NCBI RefSeq assembly: GCF_018139645.1
Contig: NZ_JAGSPM010000001.1
Coordinates: 372,001-436,000 of the forward strand
Direction: 5' to 3'
DNA length: 64,000 nt
DNA from: Affinundibacterium baiyunense
GTDB lineage: Bacteria > Pseudomonadota > Gammaproteobacteria > Burkholderiales > Burkholderiaceae_D
Part shown: piece after piece, positions 1-8,637 of the stretch
How positions within the stretch are numbered: the stretch's first letter is position 1
Layout of the letters: every line of letters starts with the position of its first letter
Position numbers and translations under genes: made by a program
The notes under the pieces: generated by a model
The model's database searches: none
Told to the model about the DNA's origin: nothing
The model's input: the letters and a program-made list of their open reading frames with translations, nothing else

Positions 1-558
1 CACTATGCGCGTGGCATCGGTACGACTCATACCAGCTGTGGGTTCATCTAACAGAATGCAATCAGCACCACCGGCGATGCAGATACCAATTTCTAACAAG
101 CGTTGCTCAGCATACGATAGTTCACGCACAATCGTATCTTTACGCTCGCGCAAAGCCAGTAAATCGAGAAGCTGCTCGGCATTGCGGATGACTTGTTTCT
201 CATTTTTTAAGCGACGCCAAAACATCAATGGCGAGCTAAATCGCTGAATCAGTGCGCAACATAAGTGGTCAAATACATTCAAGTTCGTAAATAAATGACT
301 AGTCTGAAAGCTTCGATTAAGCCCCTGTCTAACAATTTGATACGCAGGCAAACGCGTAATGTCTTTGTCGCGCAGCATAATTCGACCGCTGGAACAAGTT
401 TGTCGCCCTGAAATCACATTAAACAAACTCGATTTTCCCGCTCCATTTGGACCAATCAAAGCAAGACGCTCACCAGCCTTCAATTGGAGATCGACGCCGC
501 GTAAAATAGCTGTTTGACCAAGCTGTAATTTGACCTCTTGTAATGTTAGCGCATGCAT
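1..558 (-). CDS. livG: ABC transporter ATP-binding protein, LivG type (partial, C-terminus outside window)
   Basis: The 186 visible residues are the N-terminal part of an ABC ATPase that powers an amino-acid-type importer from the cytoplasmic face of the membrane. Seen in the sequence: Walker A GPNGAGKS at residues 36-43, a signature helix of the form LSYAEQRLLEIG, and Walker B CILLDEPTAG close to the cut. The LivG flavour comes from the Q-loop region (NRSFQTSHLF) and from the permease neighbours. The ATG at 556-558 overlaps the stop of the upstream permease gene by 13 bases, so the two are probably translated together. The signature has A where LivG proteins usually have G, a mild change. 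The gene runs off the left edge; a LivF partner, if present, lies beyond it. Confidence 0.9.
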   Translation of the reverse strand, partial: MHALTLQEVKLQLGQTAILRGVDLQLKAGERLALIGPNGAGKSSLFNVISGRQTCSSGRIMLRDKDITRLPAYQIVRQGLNRSFQTSHLFTNLNVFDHLCCALIQRFSSPLMFWRRLKNEKQVIRNAEQLLDLLALRERKDTIVRELSYAEQRLLEIGICIAGGADCILLDEPTAGMSRTDATRIV

Positions 559-1799
559 CGCAATACTCTCTTAGCCACGAGCTTTAGCAGCACGCCTAGT
601 GCGAACATGCAGATGGGAATAATCCAGTGATTTACATCGAACGTATTATGCTTAAACCAATCTAAGAGCATCCCATTTTGATCAGCAGAACGAAGCTGAT
701 AAGTAAGTTCAATCAAGATGACAAGGCTGGCGCCAATCATTGCGTTTGCAAATAAATGTAAGCAAGATACCCTGATCACGTTAATTAAATTATTTCTTTG
801 ATAGAGCGCTTTCATCTGGTCTAAATAGGCAGAAATGTAGCCACTAATTCCTTTTGGCGCAAAGCTCACAACCAAGATAAACAATATCCCCAAATACAGT
901 TGCCAAGCGGGTGTGAGTTCTGACAAAAACACCGTCATGCAGACAGCCAAAATAGCACCAAGCACAGGCCCAAGAAACAAACTAATTCCACCAATATAGG
1001 TGAATAATAAGATCGATCCAGATCGATACATGCTTAGACTATCAGTAGTGGCAATTTCAAAATGCAAAGCGGATAGCGCACCTGATATGCCTGCAAAAAA
1101 ACTAGCAATGCAAATCATAAAGAATCGAATTAAACGCGGATTAACGCCCAAGAATGCGACACGTTCGTGATTATCACGCACAGCGCTTGCAAGCTTGCCC
1201 AGAGGACTTAGTGTGAGAAAGAACATCGCGCTCATCGACAATAAAGTCCACACGATAATCAAGTAAGTCACTTCAATTTGCGGTCCAAAACTCAGACCTA
1301 AGAAAGTATCACCGATGACGCGATTGGTACTGATCCCCGCTTCTCCACCAAAAATTTGTGGGAACATCGGCGCCATCACGAATATCAACTCGCCAATTCC
1401 CAAACTAATCATGGAAAACACGATGCCAGCTCTTTTGCTCGATATCCAGCCGCAGATCACGCCGACCAATAAGCCAGCTAGACCGCCAACCAAAGGAATG
1501 AGAATTACTGGAAATGCGGACTCACCCAAGCCAATTTTATTCATCACATGCACGCTGGCAAATGCGCCTAAACCAGCATACATTGCATGTCCAAAAGACA
1601 GCAATCCAGTTTGTCCAAGCAGGATATTGAAAGACAAGCCAAGTACCGCTGCGATGCAAACTTGCGTAATAAAATTCAGTGCTGCACTAGAAGAACAAAT
1701 AAAGGGAATAAACAACAAGCTCACAGTAATCAGCAGCGCCCAATAAAATGTCGCAGGCAGAGAACCCGAATTGATACACTTAGATAAAAATTTAAGCAT
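546..1799 (-). CDS. livM: Branched-chain amino-acid-type ABC permease, LivM family, with C-terminal extension
   Basis: Integral membrane permease of a LivHMGFJ-type importer. The family hallmark GQTGLLSFGHAMYAGLGA lies near residues 62-79, and hydrophobic segments recur to about residue 320. LivM proteins of this class usually end near there. This one continues for about 90 residues with a basic linker (DQMKALYQRNN) followed by two more predicted membrane spans, so it is unusually long at 417 residues. The ATG at 1797-1799 overlaps the end of the livH-like gene by 8 bases, and the 3' end overlaps the ATPase gene. The import role is secure by family; the substrate is not, because LivM-type systems also carry urea, amides and aromatic compounds. 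Confidence 0.9.
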   Translation of the reverse strand: MLKFLSKCINSGSLPATFYWALLITVSLLFIPFICSSSAALNFITQVCIAAVLGLSFNILLGQTGLLSFGHAMYAGLGAFASVHVMNKIGLGESAFPVILIPLVGGLAGLLVGVICGWISSKRAGIVFSMISLGIGELIFVMAPMFPQIFGGEAGISTNRVIGDTFLGLSFGPQIEVTYLIIVWTLLSMSAMFFLTLSPLGKLASAVRDNHERVAFLGVNPRLIRFFMICIASFFAGISGALSALHFEIATTDSLSMYRSGSILLFTYIGGISLFLGPVLGAILAVCMTVFLSELTPAWQLYLGILFILVVSFAPKGISGYISAYLDQMKALYQRNNLINVIRVSCLHLFANAMIGASLVILIELTYQLRSADQNGMLLDWFKHNTFDVNHWIIPICMFALGVLLKLVAKRVLRCMR

Positions 1800-2751
1800 G
1801 AGAATTCAAGCCCGATTGTTGACCGAACAATCCTCGCGGACGTACAACCAACATCAACAATAAGATGACAAATGGCAGCATAGGCGCCATGTGCGAAATT
1901 GGGATAGAGAGCACACATTGATTGCTCGCTTGGTACTGAATTGGCATAAACAGCGCCAACAAATCTTGTAAGCTCAGCTCAGATGTAATGGCAAAGGTTT
2001 GAGAAATGGCAATCAACATCGATGCCCAAAAAGCGCCCTGCAGTGAGCCAATACCGCCCAGCACAATCACCACAAAAATAATACTGCCAACATGCGCCGC
2101 CATGCTCGGTTCGGTAACCAATAAGTTGCCGCCGACTACGCCCGCCAATCCAGCCAGTCCACAACCAAATCCAAACACCCACATAAAAATGCTAGGCACA
2201 TTGTGACCTAATGCTTCGACCATGGTTGGTGCGGTCCATGCTGCTTGTATTACTAAGCCGACATTGGTACGGCGTATCAACAAATACAGTAAGCCCAGCA
2301 CAAGTAAAGCGAGTAAGGCGATGAAGCCACGATAAACTGAAAATGGGCTGGAATAAATCAAAAACAAGCTGCCCTGTAATGCTTGTGGAATTTGATACGG
2401 CAACGCCAATTTACCCCAAATCAGTTGCACAATCTCAAGCATCACATAAGCTAAGCCGAAGGTGAATAACAGCTCAGCAAGCTGACCTCGCGCATGCAAT
2501 CGACGCAAGGCAAATCGTTCAAGCAAGGCTCCAAGTAATCCTGTAATTACGGGAGCAAAAAATAAACCCCACCAAAATCCCCAAAGCCCAGTAAAGGTAT
2601 AACCTAAATAAGCTCCCAGCATATAGAAACTAGCATGGGCAAAATTGAGAACGCCGAGCAAGCTAAAAATCAAGCTTAAGCCGGCCGTCAACATGAATAA
2701 CAAAAATCCGTAACTAAGACCGTTGAGTAAGTTGATCAAAAAAAATTCCAA
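1792..2751 (-). CDS. livH: Branched-chain amino-acid-type ABC permease, LivH family
   Basis: Second membrane permease of the importer, with about eight hydrophobic segments and the typical LivH opening EFFLINLLNGLSYG. I place the start at the TTG at 2749-2751: it is preceded by AGAGGA seven bases upstream, a strong ribosome-binding site, and it aligns with the usual LivH N-terminus. A GTG at 2770-2772 would add seven residues but has no visible ribosome-binding site. The gene lies between the binding-protein gene (81-base gap from 2772, 102 from 2751) and livM, which it overlaps, so the four genes read as one operon. The pairing of LivH and LivM as a heterodimeric channel is family knowledge; the transported substrate cannot be read from the sequence. 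Confidence 0.88.
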   Translation of the reverse strand: MEFFLINLLNGLSYGFLLFMLTAGLSLIFSLLGVLNFAHASFYMLGAYLGYTFTGLWGFWWGLFFAPVITGLLGALLERFALRRLHARGQLAELLFTFGLAYVMLEIVQLIWGKLALPYQIPQALQGSLFLIYSSPFSVYRGFIALLALLVLGLLYLLIRRTNVGLVIQAAWTAPTMVEALGHNVPSIFMWVFGFGCGLAGLAGVVGGNLLVTEPSMAAHVGSIIFVVIVLGGIGSLQGAFWASMLIAISQTFAITSELSLQDLLALFMPIQYQASNQCVLSIPISHMAPMLPFVILLLMLVVRPRGLFGQQSGLNSHA

Positions 2752-2853
2752 AACGGTATCCTCTGTTTGCACCTAGTTTTATTTTTTAACGGAATTAATC
2801 TAGTTGATAAACTGCATTTCTTTTACCACTTAGTCGTGCCCATAAATTAGCAA

Positions 2854-4149
2854 TTAATTTGGTCGCTTCATCTGACAGGAAGTGGCTTGACTCGCGACAT
2901 AGGGTTCAAAGATTTGAAGTGTCTTCCATCCTAGCCCCGTGTTTTCTTGATCGAATCGTTGTGATTTACCGTCGATTTTTACCCAGTTTGATACGTACAA
3001 AGGCAGTTGCAATTGATGATCTGCTTTACGCATGCTTGCAGGCATTCCAAAAAAATCAATTTGTAAATCTTCCAAAGCATAAGCGATCTTGACTGGATCG
3101 ATCGTTTGCTTGGATTTGTCTTTGATTTGCTCCTCGACGATTCGAATTGCTTTCGCCAAACTGGCGATCATGGCGTAAGTTGATGTGGATGAAAAATCGT
3201 CCCTGTACTGCGCTTTATATCCCTGCGTCAAACTTGCACCAAGCTTGGATGGATTATTTGGATGCCAGTATCCAACCAATTTAACTTTATCGACACCAGC
3301 CTCACCGATAGCGGTTGGTACGCCAGTCGAACTGGCATAGTAAGTATAAAAATTGACGTTTAAATTCTGCTCTTTAGCGGATTTAATCAATAAAGCTAAA
3401 TCAGTCCCCCAGTTGCCGGTAATGACCGAATCTGCCCCCGATGCTTTGATTTTGCTGATGTAAGGTGAAAAATCTTTGACAGTGGCAATGGGATGTAAAT
3501 CATCACCGACAATTTGTATATCTGGACGCTTGCGTGCGAGATAGGATTTGGCTGCGCGCGCTACTTGATGTCCGTGAGAATAGTTTTGGCCCAACAGGTA
3601 GACTTTTTTTATCTGCTTATCTTTCGCTATAAAGCTGGTTAATGCTTCCATCTTCATATCAGAATTAGCATCAAAGCGAAAATGCCAAAAACTGCATTTG
3701 CTATTCGTCATATCTGGATCGATTGAACCATGATTAAGATAAATGATCTCTTGCCCAGGATGACGTTGATTGTGCTTATTAATCGCATCAATTAAAGCCA
3801 AACCAACCGCCGAGCCTGTGCCCTGCGTAATGAATCGGTAACCTTTGTCGGCAACCGTCTTGAGCAAGCTTAAACTTTCTTGTACGCCAGCTTTATTATC
3901 GAATCCATCGAACACGATTTGATGTGCGCCTGCCCACTTTTCAGCATTCGCACGCGCAGTAATAAACTTAAATGAATTGAAGGTATTTAAGCCCACCGGC
4001 CCAAACGGACCAGACATAGGATCGATCACGGCAATTTTTATGGTGTCGGCATGAGCGACGCTGGTGTTCAATAGGCTTGATAAGCACAATCCGACCAACA
4101 TCAAACCGTAAGCAGTTTGAAAAATAGTTTTTAAAACTGATGTTTGCAT
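2854..4149 (-). CDS. Periplasmic substrate-binding protein of the Liv-type ABC importer
   Basis: Type I periplasmic binding protein (peripla_BP_6 / LivJ-like), 431 residues. It begins with a classic signal peptide: a short basic N-terminus, a hydrophobic core (TAYGLMLVGLCLSSLL) and an SVAHADT cleavage region near residue 34. The mature protein opens with IKIAVIDPMSGPFGPVG, the ligand-pocket loop of the family. It is the first gene of the four-gene importer operon running to the left edge. The length and the region around the NHGSIDPDMTNSKCSFWHF segment suggest the subgroup that includes urea-, amide- and aromatic-acid-binding proteins rather than strict leucine binders, so I leave the symbol open. 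Confidence 0.9.
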   Translation of the reverse strand: MQTSVLKTIFQTAYGLMLVGLCLSSLLNTSVAHADTIKIAVIDPMSGPFGPVGLNTFNSFKFITARANAEKWAGAHQIVFDGFDNKAGVQESLSLLKTVADKGYRFITQGTGSAVGLALIDAINKHNQRHPGQEIIYLNHGSIDPDMTNSKCSFWHFRFDANSDMKMEALTSFIAKDKQIKKVYLLGQNYSHGHQVARAAKSYLARKRPDIQIVGDDLHPIATVKDFSPYISKIKASGADSVITGNWGTDLALLIKSAKEQNLNVNFYTYYASSTGVPTAIGEAGVDKVKLVGYWHPNNPSKLGASLTQGYKAQYRDDFSSTSTYAMIASLAKAIRIVEEQIKDKSKQTIDPVKIAYALEDLQIDFFGMPASMRKADHQLQLPLYVSNWVKIDGKSQRFDQENTGLGWKTLQIFEPYVASQATSCQMKRPN

Positions 4150-4372
4150 GAGTTTTCCATATCAATAATCGACTAAGCCTGCGATTGGTTGATCTAGACA
4201 TGCTTCGATGTCGACGCATCAAAAAACACAGCTAGCTTGCGAGTCGAGATTAATTGTCATTTGTCTTGTTGGTGATGCTTCAGCATCAGTCGATGAATGC
4301 ATGCGCCGCAGCACATGCATTATCAAGTAGCGTCGTTCCAAAGCGGACGCGAAATAGCTTAGTTCAATTTGT
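4150..4372. other. Intergenic region between livJ-like and rlmJ
   Basis: About 220 bases without a credible gene. It should hold the promoter of the importer operon on the minus strand and the 3' end of rlmJ. I see no hairpin with a T-run. Confidence 0.4.
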
Positions 4373-5533
4373 TCAACGAGAACGTGATTTAGATAAATTT
4401 GCTGGACGTGCTGTACGCTTTCCTTGCCCAAGATCACGATTTGTAGAGCTAGCTGCCCTGGCCGTATTTGTTCTGGAATCAATGCGTTTAGGCCCACTCA
4501 AATTATTGCTATTGTTGGTTCTCAAACTACCCACTTGCGGGCGCCCTGTGCTCGTCGTTGTGGCATTTATGGATTTGCCAGCGCCTACAGTATTTCTGGC
4601 AGTACGCTCTGCCGAAGCGCGCACCGGTGGCTTGACACGCACCTGCTCGGTTTCACCTGATTCAATTTCAAACTTGGCACTAACATCCTTACCTAGTACA
4701 CGTACCAAGTAAGGCATGACTTCGCGTAGTGTCGCTTCCAAAGTCCAAGGAGGATTAATAATAAACATCCCACTACTATGTAATCCGAATCCATCGGGTG
4801 TTGGTCCGCTGATACTTAGGGTAACGTTCAACCAACCATTTGCAGGAATACGCTTTAAGCGCTCTGGCAATTGCTTCGATTCGATGCGTGATAGAACTGG
4901 ATACCAAACCGCATAAGTACCAGTTGGAAAACGGACTAGCGCATCTTCAAGGCATACTTTGACGCGTCGATAATCGTCTTTGACTTCATATGGTGGATCA
5001 ATCAATACCAAACCACGGCGTGATGGTGGCGGCAATATCGCTTTTAAGCCTTCAAAACCATCACCTGCATTAATCATAATGCGCTTTCCACGGACCGTTT
5101 GACGCTCACCCTGCTCGGCTTTGTGCGCTTCTAGTTTGCGAAAATTTTCACTGAGAATCTTGATTTCGCTTGGATGTAACTCAAACAAGCGCAAACGATC
5201 TTGTGCACGCATCACTTCATTCGCACAGTAAGGTGAACCAGGGTAATAGCGCATCTTGCCACTTGGATTTAGTGTTTTCACCAGATCGAGATACGCTTGC
5301 AAGGCAGCTGGTGCATCATCTCTATCCCACAGGGGAGCGATTCCAGTTTCGTACTCTGCGTTCTTAGTTGCATAGCCAGTATCTAAAGAATATAAACCTG
5401 CTCCAGAATGGGTATCCACATAGGTGTAAGCGGTGTCTTTTTGGCCGAGATAATTGAGCAGTTCAATTAAAACAAAGTGTTTAAGAACGTCAGCATGATT
5501 GCCAGCGTGAAAACCATGGCGATAGCTCAGCAT
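4373..5533 (-). CDS. rlmJ: 23S rRNA (adenine(2030)-N(6))-methyltransferase RlmJ with long basic tail
   Basis: RlmJ methylates A2030 of 23S rRNA using S-adenosylmethionine. The N-terminal signature SYRHGFHAGNHADVLKH is present at residues 3-19, and the N6-methyltransferase motif IV occurs as DPPYE near residue 180. The conserved core ends at about residue 290, close to the length of Escherichia coli RlmJ (280). The remaining ~95 residues are a low-complexity tail rich in Arg, Lys, Ser, Thr and Asn (for example RTARNTVGAG and GPKRIDSRTN), which looks disordered and RNA-binding. The gene stands alone with 200-plus bases on either side. Function of the core is secure; the role of the tail is unknown. 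Confidence 0.95.
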   Translation of the reverse strand: MLSYRHGFHAGNHADVLKHFVLIELLNYLGQKDTAYTYVDTHSGAGLYSLDTGYATKNAEYETGIAPLWDRDDAPAALQAYLDLVKTLNPSGKMRYYPGSPYCANEVMRAQDRLRLFELHPSEIKILSENFRKLEAHKAEQGERQTVRGKRIMINAGDGFEGLKAILPPPSRRGLVLIDPPYEVKDDYRRVKVCLEDALVRFPTGTYAVWYPVLSRIESKQLPERLKRIPANGWLNVTLSISGPTPDGFGLHSSGMFIINPPWTLEATLREVMPYLVRVLGKDVSAKFEIESGETEQVRVKPPVRASAERTARNTVGAGKSINATTTSTGRPQVGSLRTNNSNNLSGPKRIDSRTNTARAASSTNRDLGQGKRTARPANLSKSRSR

Positions 5534-5773
5534 AGTGGAAATTCCTGAAAGATTGATGTTGCCCTGACCTGATCAAGGCAATCATATAGATGAAGATAAG
5601 CCGAGATTTTACTCTGTTTATGATATAAGCGCTTGATTTTACGATGTTTTTAGTGCATCAACCTAAGTTAAACTAAGTCGTTCACAAGTATTAATCAGTA
5701 TAAGAATGGTTTCGACTTGCCGATACCCGCGCGAATCGCAGATAGTTAAGCCGCTACTTGTGCATGCCAAGAC

Positions 5774-6292
5774 TTAAGCGACGCGCTTTCCAAAGATAAT
5801 CAAATCGCGCTCTATCCCGTCCAAATTCGCAACTCGCGGCATATTTGCCCAAATTTCAAAATTAAACGAAGCAAACAAATTCATGCTGGGCACATTATGT
5901 CCAAAGATAAATCCGAGCAAAGTATGTACTTGAATTTGAGGTGCGAACTGAATTGCTTGTTCGAGCAAATAACGCCCTAAGCCTTGTCGACGAGTTGATT
6001 CATGCAAGTAAATCGATAACTCGGCGGTACCAGAATACGCTGGGCGTCCATAAAAATTGGAAAATGATAGCCAGCCGATGATTTGTCCATCTTCGCCTTC
6101 AACCACCCATAATGGACGCTTTTCTGGCGTGTGCTCGTGAAACCAATTTAGGCGTGACTCTACAGCGATTTCTTCAGTATCTGCGGTCACCATACGTGAT
6201 GCAACGGTCGAATTGTAGATCGCCACGATTGCCGGTAAATCATCGAGGCGTGCGATTCTATGTGTGAAAGAAACTTGATTTTGCGTGGACAT
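5774..6292 (-). CDS. GNAT family N-acetyltransferase, phosphinothricin-acetyltransferase-like
   Basis: A single GNAT domain of about 172 residues. The N-terminal IRPAxxxD-like strand occurs as HRIARLDDLPAIVAIYN, the VASRMVTADTEE and WFHEHTPEKRPLWVVE segments are typical of the PAT/Bar/YncA subgroup, and the acetyl-CoA loop reads RRQGLGRYLLEQA. These enzymes acetylate small amines such as phosphinothricin or methionine sulfone; the true substrate is not predictable. I prefer the ATG at 6290-6292; a TTG five codons earlier would only add a non-conserved segment. It sits just downstream of the terminator of the mltG-pilZ operon and is a separate transcription unit. Confidence 0.85.
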   Translation of the reverse strand: MSTQNQVSFTHRIARLDDLPAIVAIYNSTVASRMVTADTEEIAVESRLNWFHEHTPEKRPLWVVEGEDGQIIGWLSFSNFYGRPAYSGTAELSIYLHESTRRQGLGRYLLEQAIQFAPQIQVHTLLGFIFGHNVPSMNLFASFNFEIWANMPRVANLDGIERDLIIFGKRVA

Positions 6293-6327
6293 GGAAAATA
6301 CTATCAAAAGAATGCGATCAAAATAAA

Positions 6328-6356
6328 AGCGCTGAACTCAAGGGTAAGTCAGCGCT
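6328..6356 (-). terminator. Probable rho-independent terminator of the mltG-tmk-holB-pilZ operon
   Basis: A perfect 8-bp inverted repeat (AGCGCTGA / TCAGCGCT) encloses a 13-base loop. Reading along the minus strand it is followed by a U-rich stretch (TTTTATTTTG). It lies about 45 bases beyond the stop of the PilZ gene, where the operon should end. Confidence 0.65.
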
Positions 6357-6402
6357 ATTTGTATTAAATATACAGGAGCAGAAACTAAAAGAAAGTAGTT
6401 AA

Positions 6403-6792
6403 TTACAGTGTGTGTGTCGCTCGTGAAGAACGTATGGTTGCACCAAGCACTTCTTCTACACGGGTTTTGACACGAATCCCGCTTTCATCTTGTGGGAAGT
6501 GCACACCGATTCCTTGCGATTTATTGTTGCCAGCACCAGCCGGTGTAACCCACGCCACTTTGCCAGCAATCGGGTATTTGCTCGGATCATCTAACAAAGT
6601 CAGAATCACATAAATTTCTTCGCCCAATTTATACGATTTATTCGTAGGCACAAAAATCCCACCATTTTTTAAAAATGGCATATATGCAGAAAACAAAGCC
6701 GACTTTTCTTTGATCGCCAAAGAGAGTACCGACGGCCGCGATGGAGATGGCATGTTTAAGGGAACACTGGGGTCTTGTGGTAGCTCAGCCAT
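6403..6792 (-). CDS. pilZ: PilZ-domain protein, type IV pilus PilZ class
   Basis: A 129-residue PilZ protein. The core runs from KEKSALFSAYMPFLKNGG to GVHFP, covering the beta-barrel. The c-di-GMP-binding signatures RxxxR and (D/N)xSxxG are not seen: the loop reads LKNGGIFVPT. That matches the original PilZ of type IV pilus assembly, which works through FimX/PilB-type partners rather than by binding c-di-GMP itself. Position immediately after holB is conserved across beta- and gammaproteobacteria and supports the name. The ATG at 6790-6792 follows holB by 76 bases, and a terminator hairpin follows the stop. Confidence 0.88.
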   Translation of the reverse strand: MAELPQDPSVPLNMPSPSRPSVLSLAIKEKSALFSAYMPFLKNGGIFVPTNKSYKLGEEIYVILTLLDDPSKYPIAGKVAWVTPAGAGNNKSQGIGVHFPQDESGIRVKTRVEEVLGATIRSSRATHTL

Positions 6793-6868
6793 AATTTTTC
6801 CTATTGATGTGCGCGACTGTTTGCCATCAAGAGCTCAATTCAGCGCACATACAAAATCTTCGTTAGAT

Positions 6869-7912
6869 TTAGTTAAAAGCAGAAGAATATTCTAACAGCA
6901 TATCCTCTAAAAATAGCTTCCCTGACAGAGGGTGACTCGCAATTGCTTGTCTTTCCTGCACATTTTTTATCAAATGCTGCAATTTATCCACGCTCACTCG
7001 ATCTGAGAGCTTGGCAATATCGGTTTGGTACTTCGGATAATAGCGAATCTTTCCAGCTTGTTTGTATGAGAAAATATCATATAACCAGCGTTGTATCCAT
7101 GAAACCGTGCGCGGCATATCCATTTTTTGCATTTTATCTGCGGTCTTTAAGCACACTTCCACATCAGGTTTGGCCAAACTGCGCAGCAGATCTTCAAGAT
7201 CTTTAACATCGTCCGATTGCGACATCGCCAATGCCAATAAAGGCGCCCCACCTTGCTGAGCAAGCCAAGCTTCTGCGTCCCGAACAGATTGTGTTTCCAG
7301 CCAAGCTAAAGCTTGTGATTTGCTTGGCATCGCTAACGGCAATTTGTGACAACGCGACAAAATAGTTGGCAACAAACGATCAATTTTATGCGACACCAAA
7401 ATAAATACCGTATTCGGATTAGGCTCTTCTAAAGACTTCAGTAAAGCATTTGCCGCTGGTACGTTTAGCGCTTCCGCCGGATACATCACAACCACCCTAG
7501 TGCCTTGCCGATGAGTAGAGATATTCATGAAATTGGCCAAAGCGCGAACTTGGTCAATGACGATTTCTTTAGATGGCGTCTTGCTTGATTTGGCAGATTT
7601 CTTTTCAGTTTCCTCGGCGCCCTCGCCTGCCTCTGACTCCGCAGCATCCTCTTCATCGAGTAAGCCCGGACGTACACGGCGATAATCAGGATGGCTATAT
7701 TGATCGAACCAATTACACGACAAACACGCGCCACATGCATGACCATCATCACTAGGTGATTCACATAGCAGAGACTTGGCTAAATGCTCAGCAAAATTAG
7801 CTTTGCCGATACCCTCGGATCCATACAATAAAAATGCATGCGGCATTTTGCCGCGCATCGCCATAATCTGCTTCCAAGTATCTAGTTGCCAGTCGAATAA
7901 AGGACTATTCAT
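6869..7912 (-). CDS. holB: DNA polymerase III subunit delta prime
   Basis: HolB is the delta-prime subunit of the clamp loader that places the beta clamp on DNA. Seen here: a modified P-loop (LYGSEGIGKANFAEH) around residue 32, four zinc-ligand cysteines (CGACLSC preceded by C at about 52), and the sensor region LLKSLEEPNPNTVFIL with the SRC motif (ILSRCHKLPL). There is an acidic insertion of about 25 residues after the zinc module (DEEDAAESEAGEGAEETEKK), common in length variation of the betaproteobacterial protein. The gene starts 20 bases after tmk and precedes pilZ, a conserved order. The delta-prime P-loop is normally ATP-inactive. Confidence 0.95.
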   Translation of the reverse strand: MNSPLFDWQLDTWKQIMAMRGKMPHAFLLYGSEGIGKANFAEHLAKSLLCESPSDDGHACGACLSCNWFDQYSHPDYRRVRPGLLDEEDAAESEAGEGAEETEKKSAKSSKTPSKEIVIDQVRALANFMNISTHRQGTRVVVMYPAEALNVPAANALLKSLEEPNPNTVFILVSHKIDRLLPTILSRCHKLPLAMPSKSQALAWLETQSVRDAEAWLAQQGGAPLLALAMSQSDDVKDLEDLLRSLAKPDVEVCLKTADKMQKMDMPRTVSWIQRWLYDIFSYKQAGKIRYYPKYQTDIAKLSDRVSVDKLQHLIKNVQERQAIASHPLSGKLFLEDMLLEYSSAFN

Positions 7913-7932
7913 TTTTATTTTTCTTATTTTTT

Positions 7933-8598
7933 CTAATTGCGAAAATCAACGATAGTATTTGCATTTGAATTTGCAACCAAGGCATCAACAATCTGTTTTA
8001 ACTCTTGTTGTATTTCTTCAATACTACGCGTTGAATCAATCACTTTTATGCGCGCTGGAAATTCCGCAGCGCGACGCAAATATTCATTGCGTGTATCGTT
8101 AAAGAAATCACTTTTTTCCTGCTCAAATTTATCTAAGGTGCGTGTTGCATCTAGTCGAGCACGCGCAACCTCAAGTGGAACATCAAACAGTAAAGTAAGA
8201 TCAGGTTGCAAATACGGATGAACCCACTGCTCTAGAGCATTCAATTTATCAATAGACAAATGACGTCCACCACCTTGATAGGCAAAACTCGCATCGGTAA
8301 AACGATCGGAAATCACCCAAGTACCCGCATCTAAAGCGGGTTGAATTACTTGCGCAATATGTTCACGACGCGACGCAAACATCAATAAAGCTTCGGTTTC
8401 TAAATGCATTGATTCTTTTAATAGCAGCGCGCGTAAAGCTTCACCAAGCGGCGTCCCACCAGGTTCACGGGTGGCGGCCACCTTCAAACCATGACTCTCT
8501 AGAATTTGTTGTACAAAACTGATGTGGGTAGATTTACCAGCTCCATCAATGCCCTCAAAGCTAATGAAACATCCCGTTTTAGACTTATTGTTCGTCAT
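7933..8598 (-). CDS. tmk: Thymidylate kinase (dTMP kinase)
   Basis: Tmk phosphorylates dTMP to dTDP in the cytoplasm, a step of dTTP synthesis. The P-loop [11 protein letters not shown], the DR motif ([19 protein letters not shown]) and the [14 protein letters not shown] segment are all intact. I choose the ATG at 8596-8598; a GTG four codons earlier (8608-8610) is possible. It sits between mltG (40-base gap) and holB in the conserved mltG-tmk-holB-pilZ operon. The C-terminus carries about 15 extra residues ([12 protein letters not shown]) beyond the usual end, without recognisable features. Confidence 0.95.
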   Translation of the reverse strand: MTNNKSKTGCFISFEGIDGAGKSTHISFVQQILESHGLKVAATREPGGTPLGEALRALLLKESMHLETEALLMFASRREHIAQVIQPALDAGTWVISDRFTDASFAYQGGGRHLSIDKLNALEQWVHPYLQPDLTLLFDVPLEVARARLDATRTLDKFEQEKSDFFNDTRNEYLRRAAEFPARIKVIDSTRSIEEIQQELKQIVDALVANSNANTIVDFRN

Positions 8599-8637
8599 AC
8601 TATTTCTCACTTGAATTTGGCATACAGCGTCATAGAA

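Noticed and set aside
1315..1746. 143-codon open frame on the plus strand inside the livM gene
   Set aside because: It is a shadow of the well-supported minus-strand permease; the product has no recognisable domain and no ribosome-binding site was evident.
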